Positions 31,220 to 43,265 are shown, numbered from the stretch's first letter. The stretch is DNA of 64,000 nt from Enchytraeus crypticus (GCA_905160935.1 CAJHZI010000481.1:2471001-2535000); one strand, 5' to 3'. Numbers and translations: made by a program. Notes: generated by a model from the letters alone, not told the origin.

Positions 31220-33125
31220 GAAGTAAATACGAAAGTACGAAAGGAATAGCAGTAAAACTGAAGTGGAAGATGTAAATTGTACAACTGGAAGGAATGATAC
31301 AAGAACAAATATGGTTCCGGTGAAGTTAGCGTCATCTTGCCTGTTTTCCTGAAACAATATTTATACAGCCATTAGTCAAGTGGCCAGCACTTTAAAATTA
31401 ATTTTACTCAGCGCTCTGTGTTCTTAGCGCGTTCTGGAGTGACAGAACTACGAGTTCTAAAGCAAATGAAGCAAACACAGAAAGCTATTAATAATAAAAC
31501 TCCACGTTGAGAAAAATTAAATGCACATTGGCCAAAGGTCATGTGTTAAACAATATTTTGTTTAATGACTAATCATGATCCGGACTTTTAAGAAGAAAGA
31601 AACTGAATATTACTGTGACAAAAAGTTATGATCGAATTTAGAATTAACGCAGACGCTCCAGCCTATATCTGTGTCTACTTATTTTATGTCTGCCTATTTG
31701 AGGTGAAATAAGGATTATACGTTTAAACAACGGCTAGGACTTCCGGTGAGTATAGGACTCAGCTGTCGGATGTGCATCGTATCTCTCACAGCAGCTCAGC
31801 GTCGTTGTCATCCTCGCTGAGAGCTTATTAAATATTTCATGTATCGACGTCAGAAAAACTGCTGCCAATCCCAAATTACCTTACCATTTTATGCGTGAGA
31901 TTAATTGCCGGCAGCAGTTAGTTCCTCTGTAAGCCTACTAGTGTACTTGGGCAAAGCTTAGCAGGCAGGTTTCAGCCCAAACAGAGAGAGAGAGAGAGAG
32001 ACAGAAAGAGAGAGAGAGACAGAGATATAGGAAAGAAATGTTTTAGTTTCACAAATTTTCACCACAAGTAAAAAGATCAGTGATTATGCAACGAACCATA
32101 TATTTGCTGCATAATCACTGATGTTGTTGCTTTTGGTGAAAATTTGTTGGAATCTAATTTTGGTGAAAACTAAATAATATATGCAATTAAGTGCAAGTAT
32201 AAGCATACAAAATGGAATCAAATGTAAAGCCAGCTGAGAGGTCGCAAAGAACCCTATCTAGTTGTTCACCTGGTATTCTTTCCAGCAAAGACAGTTATGG
32301 AGTTTGGGTGAGTCTAAACCATTAGTTTAACAAAAATTACAGTGATATCCAAAGAGTTCTGGAGATATTCTGATCATTAAGATTTATTTTTAGGTAGTAA
32401 AACCTACAAATAAGCCGAGGTAACAGATCCATATGAACCGTATGCTATGGTCTATCTATTACTACGTGCATGTAAGTCTTGGCGGTTGGTTATTATAAAC
32501 TTAAGTCACAAACAGACACAAACAGCAAATAACAATTATTAAGTTTTTTCTAACAGTAACTAGCGTCTCTAGTCTCGATCGCGGATATCTCACCGCCATA
32601 TATATTTATTTATTGTGATATTAACTTCACCCTGATTTGATCAGCTGGAATTTGTTCTAAATCAAATCTAAACAATATATTTGTGGTATGAAAGAGAAGT
32701 CAAACTTAGATCTCTTTCTCTATTTTTCAACATAATCCACAAAGTCTGCTTTGTCTGTATGCCTTGTAAAGATCCAACCTGTTTGCAGAAATCGATAGAT
32801 CTCCCAACCGTCATTATCCGAAGTAATCTTGAAAATCACTCAAAGCAATAAAGAGAGCACACATACATAATTTTCTGCAAGGCCGTTTTGTAAATAGCTC
32901 AAGAAGCCTTTAGAACTAATTAGAGAGTATGCAAGTATTTATACACTGACAAAAATGTTAATAACTAACTATTTGTGAAGTGAATAGTTTGTAAATTTTA
33001 AGTTAGAAAGTCTTAAATTTTAAATTTGTGGATTTATGAAATTCATAAATTTCACGGATTTAATGTATCCGCCCTGCTAGTAGCCCTCTGTACTTATGCA
33101 TGGACACCTTTGTACATACCACCTA

Positions 33126-33126
<1 letters not shown>
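31220..33126. other. Unassigned, with a (GA)n run
   Basis: (GA)n with interruptions at 31984-32027. A GC-richer patch at about 31725-31930 (GCAGCTCAGCGTCGTTGTCA) gives no convincing exon. ATTTTCACC and TGATTATGCA words recur inverted around 32050-32150. Confidence 0.5.

Positions 33127-33184
<58 letters not shown>
33127..33184. repeat. (TA)n microsatellite
   Basis: About 29 TA units directly before the LINE copy. Confidence 0.97.
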
Positions 33185-33187
<3 letters not shown>

Positions 33188-34880
33188 AAGCATGATTTAG
33201 CAGAATATGATAGAAGAGGGAGGTCGGATATAATGGGTAAAGATGGGGAATTGAAGACAGAGCTGGAAGAAGTAAAAGAAAGATAGAGAGAATATGTAGA
33301 GGAATCGTATGATAAGGCTGGGAAACCAGTTCAAGCAGATTTAAAAATAGAAGAGAATATCATAGAAGACGATAAAAGGGGTCCCGATTTAATGAAGGAG
33401 GAAATTTATTCTGCAATTAACAGTATGAGGAAGGGGAAGGCAGCCAGAATAGATGAAATCCCAGCAGAATTCTTGAAAATGTTGAAAGGAGAAACACTCA
33501 AAAAGTTAATGGAGGTATGTATGGAATTGTACAGTACAGGTATTTGGCCAGACGACTTTACCAAGTCAGTGATGATTCCAATTCCCAAAAAAGCCAATGC
33601 TATGGAGTGTTCGGATTACAGAACAATCAGCTTAGTGCCTCATGCATCGAAGATCTTATTAAAGATAGTAAATAATCGCATTCAGTCGAAAGCAGAGATG
33701 ATACTGAGCAAGACACAATTTGGTTTTAGGAAAGGATGCGACACACGAGAAGCAATATGAGTAATGCGGGTTCTTTGCGAAAGAAGCTTAGAATATGGAA
33801 ATTACGTTTTTGTATGCTTTGTAGACTTCGAGAAGGCCTTTGATAGGATTGATTGGATAACGATGATGAATATCTTAAAAAGAATAGTAATTGACTGAAG
33901 AGATAGAAGACTAATTTTAACTTGTACATGAATCAAAGAGCAGTAATCAAAATCCAACAAGAATACTCAGAATAAGGTGAAATAGGACGTAGAGTAAGAC
34001 AAGGTTGTAGCATTTCGCCGCTGTTGTTTAAAATTTACGCCGAGGCAATGACGGAGGAAGCCATGGAAGACTGGGAAGAAGGAATAAAAGTAGGAGGAAA
34101 TTTGTTACAAGATGTACGATTTGCAGATGACCAAGGAATGGTAGCAGGCAGCGAGATTGGATCGCAGAAGATAATGGATAGGCTGAATGATACGGCCCTA
34201 AGATATGGCATGAAGATTAATATAAAAAAGACCAAGGTTATGAGAGGGTCCAATAATAAAGGTGAAGTTAATATCACAATAAATGGTACGAAATTGGAAC
34301 AGGTAGGGGATTTCAGGTATTTACATGTAGATCATACTATGACCGATGATGGGAAATGTGAGACAGAAATATGCAGTAGGATTGCATAAGCAAAAGCGGC
34401 CTTTGGTATTAGAAAAGAACTACTAAAAATTCTGAAGAAAGAAACAAAGCTAAAGATAGTGAAAACCTTGGTTTGGACCACGCTATTGTATGGATGTGAA
34501 ACATGGACCTTAAGGAAGTAAGATATTAGGAAACTGGAAGCGTTGGAAATTTGGATTTGGAGAAGAATGGAGAGGATTAGCTGGACTTAAAAGGTTACAA
34601 ATGAGGAAATCCTGGAGAGAGTTGGCACAGATAGACAGTTGATAAATGTATTAAGAAATAATAGGAAGTAGAGATGGATAGGACACATTCTAGGGGGGGA
34701 AGGTCTATTAAAAGATGTCATAGAAGGTAGAATGGAAGGAAAAAGAGGCAGGGGCAGGCCGAGATTAGGTATGTTAGATGATTTAAAGACCCACTCCTAT
34801 GTGGAAATGAAGAGGAAGGCGGAAGACAGAGAAGAGTGGAGGCGTTATGTACCATGGACCTGCCAGTAGGCATTGCACTA

Positions 34881-34883
<3 letters not shown>
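33185..34883 (+). mobile_element. 5'-truncated LINE with reverse transcriptase, (TA)n on both sides
   Basis: Largest LINE copy. It starts in the linker before reverse transcriptase and shows MKEEIYSAINSMRKGKAARI, DEIPAEFLKM, WPDDFTKSVMIPIPKK, DYRTISLVPHASKILLKIV, FGFRKGCDTREAI, FVDFEKAFDRIDW (motif A), VRFADD (catalytic motif C), MKINIKKTKVM, then the C-terminal WIGHIL and GKRGRGRPRLGML. It ends in the CCTGCCAGTAGGCATTGCAC tail. Several frame breaks and stops make it inactive. The endonuclease domain is absent. The exact LINE clade is not decided from sequence alone. Confidence 0.92.

Positions 34884-34914
<31 letters not shown>
34884..34914. repeat. (TA)n microsatellite
   Basis: TA run directly after the LINE tail. 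Confidence 0.95.
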
Positions 34915-34917
<3 letters not shown>

Positions 34918-36026
34918 AAATTATACATGTATACATTATACACTGTATAGACTTCTATGCTATATTATAATATCTACAATTCCATGACTTATGCTTCAAA
35001 GTCAAACAGCGTATAGTAATTTAGGAATTCCTTTCTCAGTTTCTGGATTTTCCTGATGGCTTTAGAAACTTTGTGTGATTTGTTACAGAATGGCATTTCT
35101 GCCACGTGGCAAATGAAGATAAATATACGTAGATCTTAATTTCAACTGTCTTCTTTGTCGCAAGAAATGGAGCATTTTCATGCTGTAAATTCATTTCTTC
35201 AAGTCAGTCAAATGTTTTTCCCAATAAGAACCTACTTTTTAAATTCATCGTCTTATATAAAACTACAAAGTGCACGATTGCATAATAGCAGAAAGTAAGT
35301 AAGCCGTTACCAAGAAGCAATATGGTTTCTGTGATGATTTACCATTGTTTTTCGTTGTGCTTTTCTTAATCTCTGCTCAATAGCCTTAAATGAAGAGTGC
35401 TTTTGCCCGTTGGTCTATTCTCCAACACGGTGGGCTTACAGTATATTCTTTTCGAATTAAAACAAAAATGATTTTCTCGATTCATAAATATCAAGCTACA
35501 ATTGATCAAAGAACAAACGAATAAAAGTAAATTTAGTATCGCCCCTGGAGATGCCTAAATTACTAGGTTTTCTTCGCTAAGAGGTAAAAGTTTACGGCGA
35601 GCTCATTTTCACATCAGACGGTGGTAGTAAATTTGTAGATGCCAAGAATAGAAAGTGTTAATGATGCTAATAAAACCTGACAGTCTGCGCTTTGAGGAGT
35701 ATTCAAGCGATATGCCAGTGGACTGGTTAGAAATTGCCTTGGAGTCATAACAAACTGCGGTAAATATCGGTCATATTTGAAGATAGTTAAGATTATATTA
35801 GGAGAGGCTTTCGAGTACATTTAGTTGGTAATCATTTAACAAGAAATTCAAGAACTCGACAAGGTCGCTTAAGCCATAACATTTAAAGGTCAGGAATGCA
35901 TTACGGTGTGGTGAAGGAATTATTCTAAATTTATGTTATGAGATCAACTGATTGTGAATCAACTTAGTTATTGAATAGAAGTTGGAATGCTTACTTTAGC
36001 TCTATCATTTCGCTGACGACCGAGTA
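34915..36026. other. Unassigned, with a SINE-C head remnant
   Basis: 35300-35445 is a diverged minus-strand SINE-C/D head (AGAAGCAATATGGTTTCTGT, CCGTTGGTCTATTCTCCAAC). The rest is unassigned. Confidence 0.5.
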
Positions 36027-37067
36027 GAGAGAGAGAGGAGAGAGAGAGAGGGAGAGAGAGATTAGATATCATTGTGTAACTAATAAGTATCTGCAAAAAC
36101 ATCGATCTTTGCAATGAGAACTAAATATTAAAAACCAATTAATGAAATGCGAAATAAAATTGTTAAAACTAAATATTAATTTGCATGTACAGATAGGTTT
36201 ACTTTAATACACCAATTGATTTGCACTTATCGTCTGCGTTAAACCTTTCGACAATTTCGCATTAAATTTTCTGAGACTTACCTCCAGTTTCGCAAGAAGT
36301 GTGTAACGTTGTGTTTAATCGCCATCAGTTAATCAACAGATAACAGCGCTTAATGAAATTGGCCATAAAAGTTGCTACTCTTATTGGGGCAGTGCTGTAC
36401 CAGTCCATTGGACTATGCCTTGGTACGGCGTTGGAAAACTGTAGAGATAAAAAGCCCTTCGTTTTTGTGATCTAGGTCATGATTTATATCATCATCAAAC
36501 TCAGCATTAATGATGACTTATTTACCGCATGGGACATGTTTATACCCCAAACAATTGGAATAACTAATGAGACTTTAACATCTCCGCTTCAACCAGTCAA
36601 TATATTAACCATGGGAATTACAGAGCTATACGCAGTGGCTGACGTATTAAAGGCGAGGAGATCTGCAGAAAGACAGAAACCATAAATCCAAAAGATTTGA
36701 ATGACAAAGCCTGAAAGTGGAATGACTGAAAGGAAAAGAGTGAGAATGTGGACAGCTGCCTATTGTCAACTGACGGGTCTTCGTTTGAAGCGGAAATAGA
36801 AAACAGCCCTGACATCATCAGTTATTGGAATTGTTCCTGAACTGCAGCAGCCGACGAAATGTGCTGACTTAGTCCATCAAGGTTTTGAAGTGTGGCAGAT
36901 TACGGCGCTCAGTGGTCCAGAGAAATATAAAGCATAGCTGCTGAACTTTTGATACATTTTCGTGAGATTCCTATTTTAAATCTAAATACGTTATCGGTTC
37001 CTATTAATAAAATTCTCTCTCTCTCTCTCTCTCTCTGTCTCATCCTGTCTATGCCTGTTGGGTTCTG
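36027..37067. other. Unassigned, with GA and CT runs
   Basis: (GA)n at 36027-36060 and (CT)n at 37016-37034. No exon is recognised; a 68-codon frame at 36479 lacks recognisable motifs. Confidence 0.5.
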
Positions 37068-37510
37068 CAAGTGAAAGGTTCAAGTACACATTAATGTTGA
37101 TATTCTGTGTTCACGAACTATAAAGAGCACTCCGTCGATTAACGAACTAATCCCTTCCCAAAATCTTTATGCTTTACCCACACCTTATTATAGCCTATTC
37201 ATCATCATCATCATCTTACATTGAATCCCAGTTTAACTAAGGTCGGGATACGAATAGACAGTCTCAAATCCTCTCTGTACTACATCATATCATCCAACAG
37301 TCAATTCCCTATTTGAGTCTTTTACATTCGTTTACATTTTGTAGAAATTTCTGGAGCCTAGGTGCTCCAGAAATGTCAATTTATTATAGCCTATTACTTG
37401 GGAATAATATGGCTTCTGCGATGGTTACTCTTTGCCATCCTCAGTTATTGCTCTTATGATAAGAGCAGTATACGGTTGGTCCATTCTTCAGTGATTCATA
37501 CATAACGTGT
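37068..37510 (-). mobile_element. SINE-C copy split by a SINE-D insertion
   Basis: Minus-strand SINE-C pieces on each side: 37080-37184 (TAAAGAGCACTCCGTCGATT, AACTAATCCCTTCCC) and 37396-37505 (AATATGGCTTCTGCGATGGT, CGGTTGGTCCATTCTTCAGT). A SINE-D lies between. Confidence 0.85.
37200..37380 (-). mobile_element. SINE-D inserted in SINE-C, 15-bp target duplication
   Basis: A 181-bp, 5'-truncated SINE-D whose ATC tail lies at the low-coordinate side. TTATTATAGCCTATT is duplicated exactly at 37185-37199 and 37381-37395. Body motifs: AATCCCAGTTTAACTAAGGT, CGGGATACGAATAGACAGTC. Confidence 0.93.
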
Positions 37511-38312
37511 GAATACGGGATTATTATAATTGCAATATTATTATTTAATAACTGAATTCAAATGAATAATTAACAATTAAGTAAAACAATTCTGTTGAAG
37601 AAAATATAATATAACACAAATCTATCTCTCTTTATTTATCTATACCTCGCAATACTGTACTAACAAATGAACATTTTCATTTGGTGAAACGTATTTTACA
37701 TCGCGCGGAGCTTCCATATTCACTTTGATTGATGATGATGTCATGTGATATTCTTAATGGCCTACATAACAATTCAGAAAGTACTTTCTTTCATCAAGAA
37801 ACAACGCTAGTGGGTTTTTAACATTAACCGATGATTACGTGAGGTACCGGAAGTGCGACTGAATTTAACAGGACCCCTCGAGTAATCAACTCAATTATGA
37901 AATCACTAATTAATTAATCAACAAAATAATACCAGAAATTTATGTATCAGGTTTCTGTAGTGTTTATTTATTAACTTCTAATACTCTTTTAAGACTCTTG
38001 TAATATTTGGAATACTCTAATGATCCTCTAGTACTCTTTGATCAAAATTTGTAAGTTGCTTCGCTGACCTCAATTTGCAGTTAACCTGTGAATGCGCATT
38101 ATTTCTGAAATCTGCAGTCAGCTACATTATTTGTTAAACTATACAGATATATGAGAATAGTGTTTATTTTAACAACTTAAAAGTTAAGGACACAATTAGT
38201 TCAACAAAAAGGAAAAACCATTCTATAGTAATCCTCTTAAATTATAAATATGGACCAGAAACTTAATGAAAAAGGAATACCGTGCAAATAGAATTATTAT
38301 TATTGAGGTGTT
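37511..38312. other. Unassigned AT-rich stretch
   Basis: No gene or repeat family recognised. Confidence 0.45.
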
Positions 38313-38325
38313 ATGTCTTGAGTTT

Positions 38326-38699
38326 CCCGTGTTGTGCTCGGGTGTGAATGGACCACTGCAGAATAGGGCAACCGCAGACAATCTGCTGCGTGTACATAAG
38401 AGTCGACTAAAGGCAGGAGTTGAGGATGGCAAGAGGGGACCCATCTCACCATAAAATATTTTCCCCCAGGATTAAATGGTAATTAATCCACCTAACTGAG
38501 GAAGGCAATGGGAAACCACATCAGAAGCCATATTTTTTCCAAGCTGTAGGCTACTTAAGGTATGGATAAGGCATGAATTTTGTGGAGGGGTTAACTTGTT
38601 AATCTAAGGAGTGCTCTTATGGAGCGAGAAGACAGACTTTGTGTATGAATATGTACCTTGAACATGCCACTTGGCAGTGCACTGAAAAAGAAGAAGAAG
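38326..38699 (+). mobile_element. Full-length SINE-C
   Basis: Head CCCGTGTTGTGCTCGGGTG, AGAATAGGGCAACCGC, body CTGAGGAAGGCAATGGGAAA and GAGTGCTCTTATGGAGCGAG, tail CATGCCACTTGGCAGTGCAC and (GAA)n. ATGTCTTGAGTTT before and ATGTCTGAAGTTT after look like a target duplication with two changes. The tail is shared with the LINE family. Confidence 0.9.
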
Positions 38700-38712
38700 A
38701 TGTCTGAAGTTT

Positions 38713-39100
38713 GGTCATGTGTCAGATGTTATATCAGGTGTTATGTCAGGTATCAGGTGTTATGTCAGATGTCAGGTATTATATAAGGTGTTATTTCAGG
38801 TTTCAGACCGTAAGGTGTTATATCAGGTATTATGTAAGGTGTTATGTCAGGTATTATATAAGGTGTTATGTCAGGTTTCAGAGTGTCAAGTGCTATGTCA
38901 GGTATTATGTAATATGTTATGTCAGGCTACAAACTGTCAGGTGCTATGTCACGTATTATATAAGGTGTTATGTCAGGCTTCAGACTGTAAGGTGTTATGT
39001 CAGGTACTATGTAATGTGTTATGTCAGGCTTCAGACTGTTAGGTGCTATGTCAGGTATTATGTAAGGTTTTATATAAGGTTTAGACTGTCAACTGCTTTG
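38713..39100 (+). repeat. Degenerate TTATGTCAGGT tandem array
   Basis: Words such as GTGTTATGTCAGGTATTATG and a longer period of nearly 60 bp containing CAGACTGT. The array follows directly after the SINE-C copy. Confidence 0.9.
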
Positions 39101-40204
39101 TCAGGTCTCTCGTTTCATGTATAATTTGGAAAAGCGGAAATGACGTCATTTCAAGCTGGCAATACCTATATATTGTATTTCACACCTTCATTGTGCTTTG
39201 TCAAATGGCAGATCCATGGTGCAGAATCTTCGAAGAGTTTACTTCCACTATCACTTAATGGCTTTCCAATGATCATTAGAGTGTCGCCATCTTTATATAA
39301 AATAACTATGTTATTAGCCTGGAACTTCAATTTTGTTTTCTGAGTTGGTTTTTGATGTTCTTCTATAGAATCAACATCGACGTCAGTTGAATATTGTGAA
39401 ACACACGTTCAGTATTACGACGTCAATTCTTCCAGTTTCCCAGATCTTGCATGGGTTACTGCTTAGGTCCACACGGACTCACCGCACTTCTGAGGAAGAG
39501 TATTAAATTGTCACCGAGCTGCAGTTTTAATTACGGACCCTGTAGTGCTTGTAGTGATTATTGATACTTTATTTCCCCATTTCAGTGTTCACATGCAAAC
39601 AGTATTGCATTCCATGCACTCTACCCTGACGGGAATTCTGGCAGAGTCGTAAACGAGAGAAGGGCTTAAAATCTGCACCGTTGAACCCAGCGCTTCCTTC
39701 GCAATCTCAATTTTCGGCTTCAGCGCTTTGCGATAACCCAACCACCGAGTCGACCAATGATTTGTACATTGTTAACGCCTACAGTGTCTGTGCGATAGAC
39801 GTTGTCGAAAAATCGATGTCATAGATCTCTAGATATTAAGCAGCAATATGTGAGATTTTTAGGTAATAAATAGTTGCATTTTTAAGATTTTAAAATAAAA
39901 ATTAGACAACATTCACAGACTCATTTACAAGATCGTGGCACATAAGTACAGAGATCTTACAAAATCATCATTTTATTTCATATTTGTTGTAGTGCTATAT
40001 CAAATGATAGGTCCAGCATACACATTTTTCGCATTGCCTCTTTAAATGTTCGTTTCGTCTAAATACTTTTTAAATTAAGTAAGAGACCTCGGTAACTCAG
40101 GTTACTAATATAAATTAAATTCATTTGACAAAGTATTCTTCCTACAGAGAAATTTACATTAAAAGTGATCTGATATTGAGCAGTAGCATCATATCTGGTT
40201 CAAC
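39101..40204. other. Unassigned, with a possible LINE tail remnant
   Basis: AAATGGCAGATCCATGGTGC at about 39203 resembles the complement of the LINE tail. 39440-39740 is GC-richer but has no exon I can support. Confidence 0.4.
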
Positions 40205-40350
40205 ACAATCATGTTCAGTGAACAAAATCTCGGATATTCACAGGACAGGTTACACGGAAGATGGACTAAATTGCCCAAACGTTTAAACATGCGGTATTAA
40301 AAGTGATAAATATCATCAAAGTTGATTATTTCACTATAATTTGTGTTATT
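40205..40350 (+). mobile_element. SINE-B 3' part
   Basis: AAAATCTCGGATATTCACAG, GGACTAAATTGCCCAAACG and GTTGATTATTTCACTATAAT match the body and end of SINE-B. The tRNA head is missing. Confidence 0.82.
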
Positions 40351-41324
40351 GTTATTGTTATTAATTGAGATCGTGTTTGTCCAATGCAACGCAGTAGACT
40401 TCGCTCAAGTCCCTGATACAGCTTTCGGGCGAGAAAGCTGAATTAGAGCCGTATCAATATCGATAAACACTCTTATGTATCAATTGATTGAATCTATATT
40501 CAACCTATTGATAAATGTTGTTGATATTCGATATACACTCTGTTTGATTCAAGCATTGATTGTAAAATTGCTCAGGAATCTACGCGTAAAAACATACAAT
40601 GACAAAGTTAAATTTTATATTAGTAAAGCCGATGTGAAAATCAATGAGAAACCACCTCAGATGACTGAGTTTTCCAAAAGTAACGGCTGAATTTGTCTTT
40701 CACAAGGCTTAGTTTTTGTTACACGATCAAGTGACCGGCCAGAGAAGAGTTCTTACTGAGCGTGAACGAATACTTTCTGAAGGAATCTAGAATTTGAACT
40801 TTCCACTTTTCAGAACAACAGTAATAAATAATAAAGGTTTTACGTCCGTTTCCTCATACAAAGATGATGTCAGGGACGTCCCCCTATCACGTTACTACAA
40901 ATAGATTCACCCAAACGATCTGAAAAAACACGTGCTGAAGAGAAATAAAAGATCCTAAACAGTGCCGGTCCGGTGATCAAAAAACAGAAACAATAGAGAG
41001 ACATAGTAATATTTAACGTTTATCTTAGAGCATAACGGCATGTAACGTAATTTCCAGTTATCATCTTAAGTAAAAACAACAACAGAAACAATTGGAATGA
41101 TACTCTTGTTGGTGAAAATAATTGAGTTCAAAGTAACCATGCATGGCCAAGTAGAAGAGCGAAAAAGCTAAAGCGTTCACAAACGCTCAAATCCAACAAA
41201 ACAGAAAATCAGCTCAAAGACCTCAGCATCCGCATTAATCGAATCTAGCGAGACACGTGCGGTTCTCTGTCGATATATTCTAGAAGTGTCCCAGCCCAAA
41301 TGAAAAATATAACCTGGATCCGAG
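40351..41324. other. Unassigned, with a SINE-A tail remnant
   Basis: 40836-40885 (TTTTACGTCCGTTTCCTCAT, GATGATGTCAGGGACGTCC) is a minus-strand SINE-A tail. Nothing else is recognised. Confidence 0.5.
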
Positions 41325-41535
41325 TGTCGGTGTAATGGCGTGCAGATGTTTGGCGGGCTGGAGGCACGCTATAAAGCTGAATTACACCGTTACCCGACTG
41401 GCCGGCACAACCGGAAAGCATTAAGCCTCCCCACTGGGCGAATGTGCCGCCGACAGAAATTATTCCATCGCCGAAGCCAATTCCTATCTCCGTATCCTCC
41501 GTATCAATTCTCTTTATTTCTCCATCTCTAGGTTT
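41325..41535. other. GC-rich island of unknown function
   Basis: This stretch (GGCGGGCTGGAGGCACGC, CCCGACTGGCCGGCACAACC, GCGAATGTGCCGCCGACAG) is far richer in GC and CpG than its surroundings. On the minus strand about 97 codons stay open from 41532 to 41242 (with GDGIISVGGTFAQWGG), without a recognised domain. It could be an exon of an unknown gene or a conserved regulatory element. Confidence 0.35.
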
Positions 41536-41620
41536 TCAACTAATTCTAACTCTTTCAATTTAGCTTTCCAAATTTATTATTGAGTTTCTTGCAGAAAATA
41601 TGAACTAAATAGCAACAGGC

Positions 41621-42372
41621 TTTACTGGTATCACTCTACAAGTATAATAGTGTCACTTTGTAGTAATTTACTGGTATCACTCTACATGTATAATAGTGTC
41701 ACTTTGTAGTAATTTACTGGTATCACTCTACATGTATAATAGTGTCACTTTGTAATAATTTACTGGTATCACTCTACATGTATAATAGTGTCACTTTGTA
41801 GTAATTTACTGGTATCACTCTACATGTAGAATAGTGTCACTTTGTAGTAATTTACTGGTATCACTCTACATGTATAATAGTGTCACTTTGTAGCAATTTA
41901 CTGGTATCACTCTACTTGTATAATAGTGTCACTTTGTGGAAATTTACTGGTATCACTCTACTTGTATAATAGTGTCACTTTGTAGCAATTTACTGGTATC
42001 ACTCTACATGTATAATAGTGTCACTTTGCAGCAATTTACTGGTATCACTCTACATGTATAATAGTGTCACTTTGTAGTAATTTACTGGTATCACTCTACA
42101 TGTATAATAGTGTCACTTTGTAGTAATTTACTGGTATCACTCTACATGTATAATAGTGTCACTTTGTAGTAATTTACTGGTATCACTCTACATGTATAAT
42201 TGTGTCACTTTGTAGTAATTTACTGATATCACTCTACATGTATAATAGTGTCACTTTGTAGTAATTTACTGATATCACTCTACATGTATAATAGTGTCAC
42301 TTTGTAGTAATTTACTAGTATCACTCTACATGTATAATTGTGTCACTTTGTAGTAATTTACTGATATCGCTC
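41621..42372. repeat. 46-bp satellite, about 16 copies
   Basis: Each unit contains TACTGGTATCACTCTACATG then TATAATAGTGTCACTTTGTA and GTAATT. The copies differ by only a few substitutions, such as GTAGT/GCAGC/GTGGA and CTGGT/CTGAT. The array ends abruptly at a SINE-C/D head. Confidence 0.97.
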
Positions 42373-42384
42373 TATAATCGCCTG

Positions 42385-42620
42385 TTGTATCCGGGACACT
42401 GAAGTATAAAACAAGCGGTAACTGCAAGTGTCGTAAGAGACGACTGAGAAAGAAGTAAGGACGATAACGGGAACCCAAATCAGACGCCGAAGTGTTCCAA
42501 AGCAATGGGCTACATTAGGTACGGATAGGGCGAAGATTTTGTTAAGGTATTAACTTGTTGATCTATGAATGCTTTATGGAACGTGAAAGCAGACTCTGAG
42601 TATGAATATGTACCTTAGAC
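42385..42620 (+). mobile_element. SINE-C variant copy
   Basis: Head CCTGTTGTATCCGGGACACT, AACTGCAAGTGTCGTAAGAG, body AACGGGAACCCAAATCAGAC, GAGTATGAATATGTACCTTA. The tail has decayed after GACCTG. Confidence 0.82.
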
Positions 42621-42711
42621 CTGAAGCTTAAGAGTAAATTTGAGAGTGAGAAAGAGAGAGATTAAATTAGATAGAAAGAGAGAAAGAAAGAGGTAGGCAG
42701 AGGATAGAAAT

Positions 42712-42770
42712 ATGTAAAGGTGTTATATGCCATGGACCTCCCAATAGGCAGTGCACTAAGAGAAATGTAG
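42712..42770 (+). mobile_element. LINE tail fragment
   Basis: ATGCCATGGACCTCCCAATA then GGCAGTGCACTAAGAG, the last 50 bp of the LINE family. Confidence 0.8.
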
Positions 42771-43000
42771 CCTGGGAACCTGTAATGCAGCAGCTGCTTA
42801 TGCTACAACCGTTACCACATAAGCAGCGGCCATTGCTGTTACAGTCTTACGGCTTCGGCCATTGGGACAGTAATGAAGTTGCATACGGCAAGCCATAATG
42901 TGGAGGCAATGATGTCCACCTAGCCGGGGAGTCAACTGACTTTCAGACATTTTTGGAGAACACTGTGGAGCTGGTGCTTTACAAGCATAAGTCATCTTAC
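42771..43000. other. GC-richer segment with a minus-strand open frame
   Basis: A 65-codon minus-strand frame (42798-42995) begins MTYACKAPAPQCSPKM and contains LTPRLGGHHCLHIMACRMQL. Codon use and GC exceed the neighbourhood, but no domain is recognised. It may be a coding remnant. Confidence 0.25.
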
Positions 43001-43265
43001 TCGTGATGCTTGTAAGTTTGTGTGTTATGTGTCATGTGTTATGAGATTTGAGTGCTAAAAAGTAACATTTTTTGCTTTCCTAACAATAACAAGGAACTAT
43101 TGGTTGTCGTCATAATTGAACTAAAACAAGCACACATCTATTTTAACCGTTGGAATAGATAAGTTTAATGTTGTTTATTATGCGCGTGATCCTCACTTCG
43201 TCTTCAAATGAGGAACTTTACAATTAGCTAGTAACTACTGTCATAATCTTTCCGGAATTCCAGAA
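43001..43265. other. Unassigned AT-rich stretch
   Basis: No gene or repeat family recognised. Confidence 0.45.

Noticed and set aside
30853-31335. 160-codon minus-strand frame with repeated SMSVRLF
   Set aside because: It comes from the 21-bp minisatellite. The flanking codons show no recognisable protein.
31640-31990. GC-richer patch as an Ig exon (PAYICVY)
   Set aside because: The Y-x-C-like string has no strand E/F context and stops interrupt the frame.
42798-42995. 65-codon minus-strand frame beginning MTYACKAPAPQC as an Ig exon
   Set aside because: The cysteines do not have Ig spacing and there is no strand C Trp.
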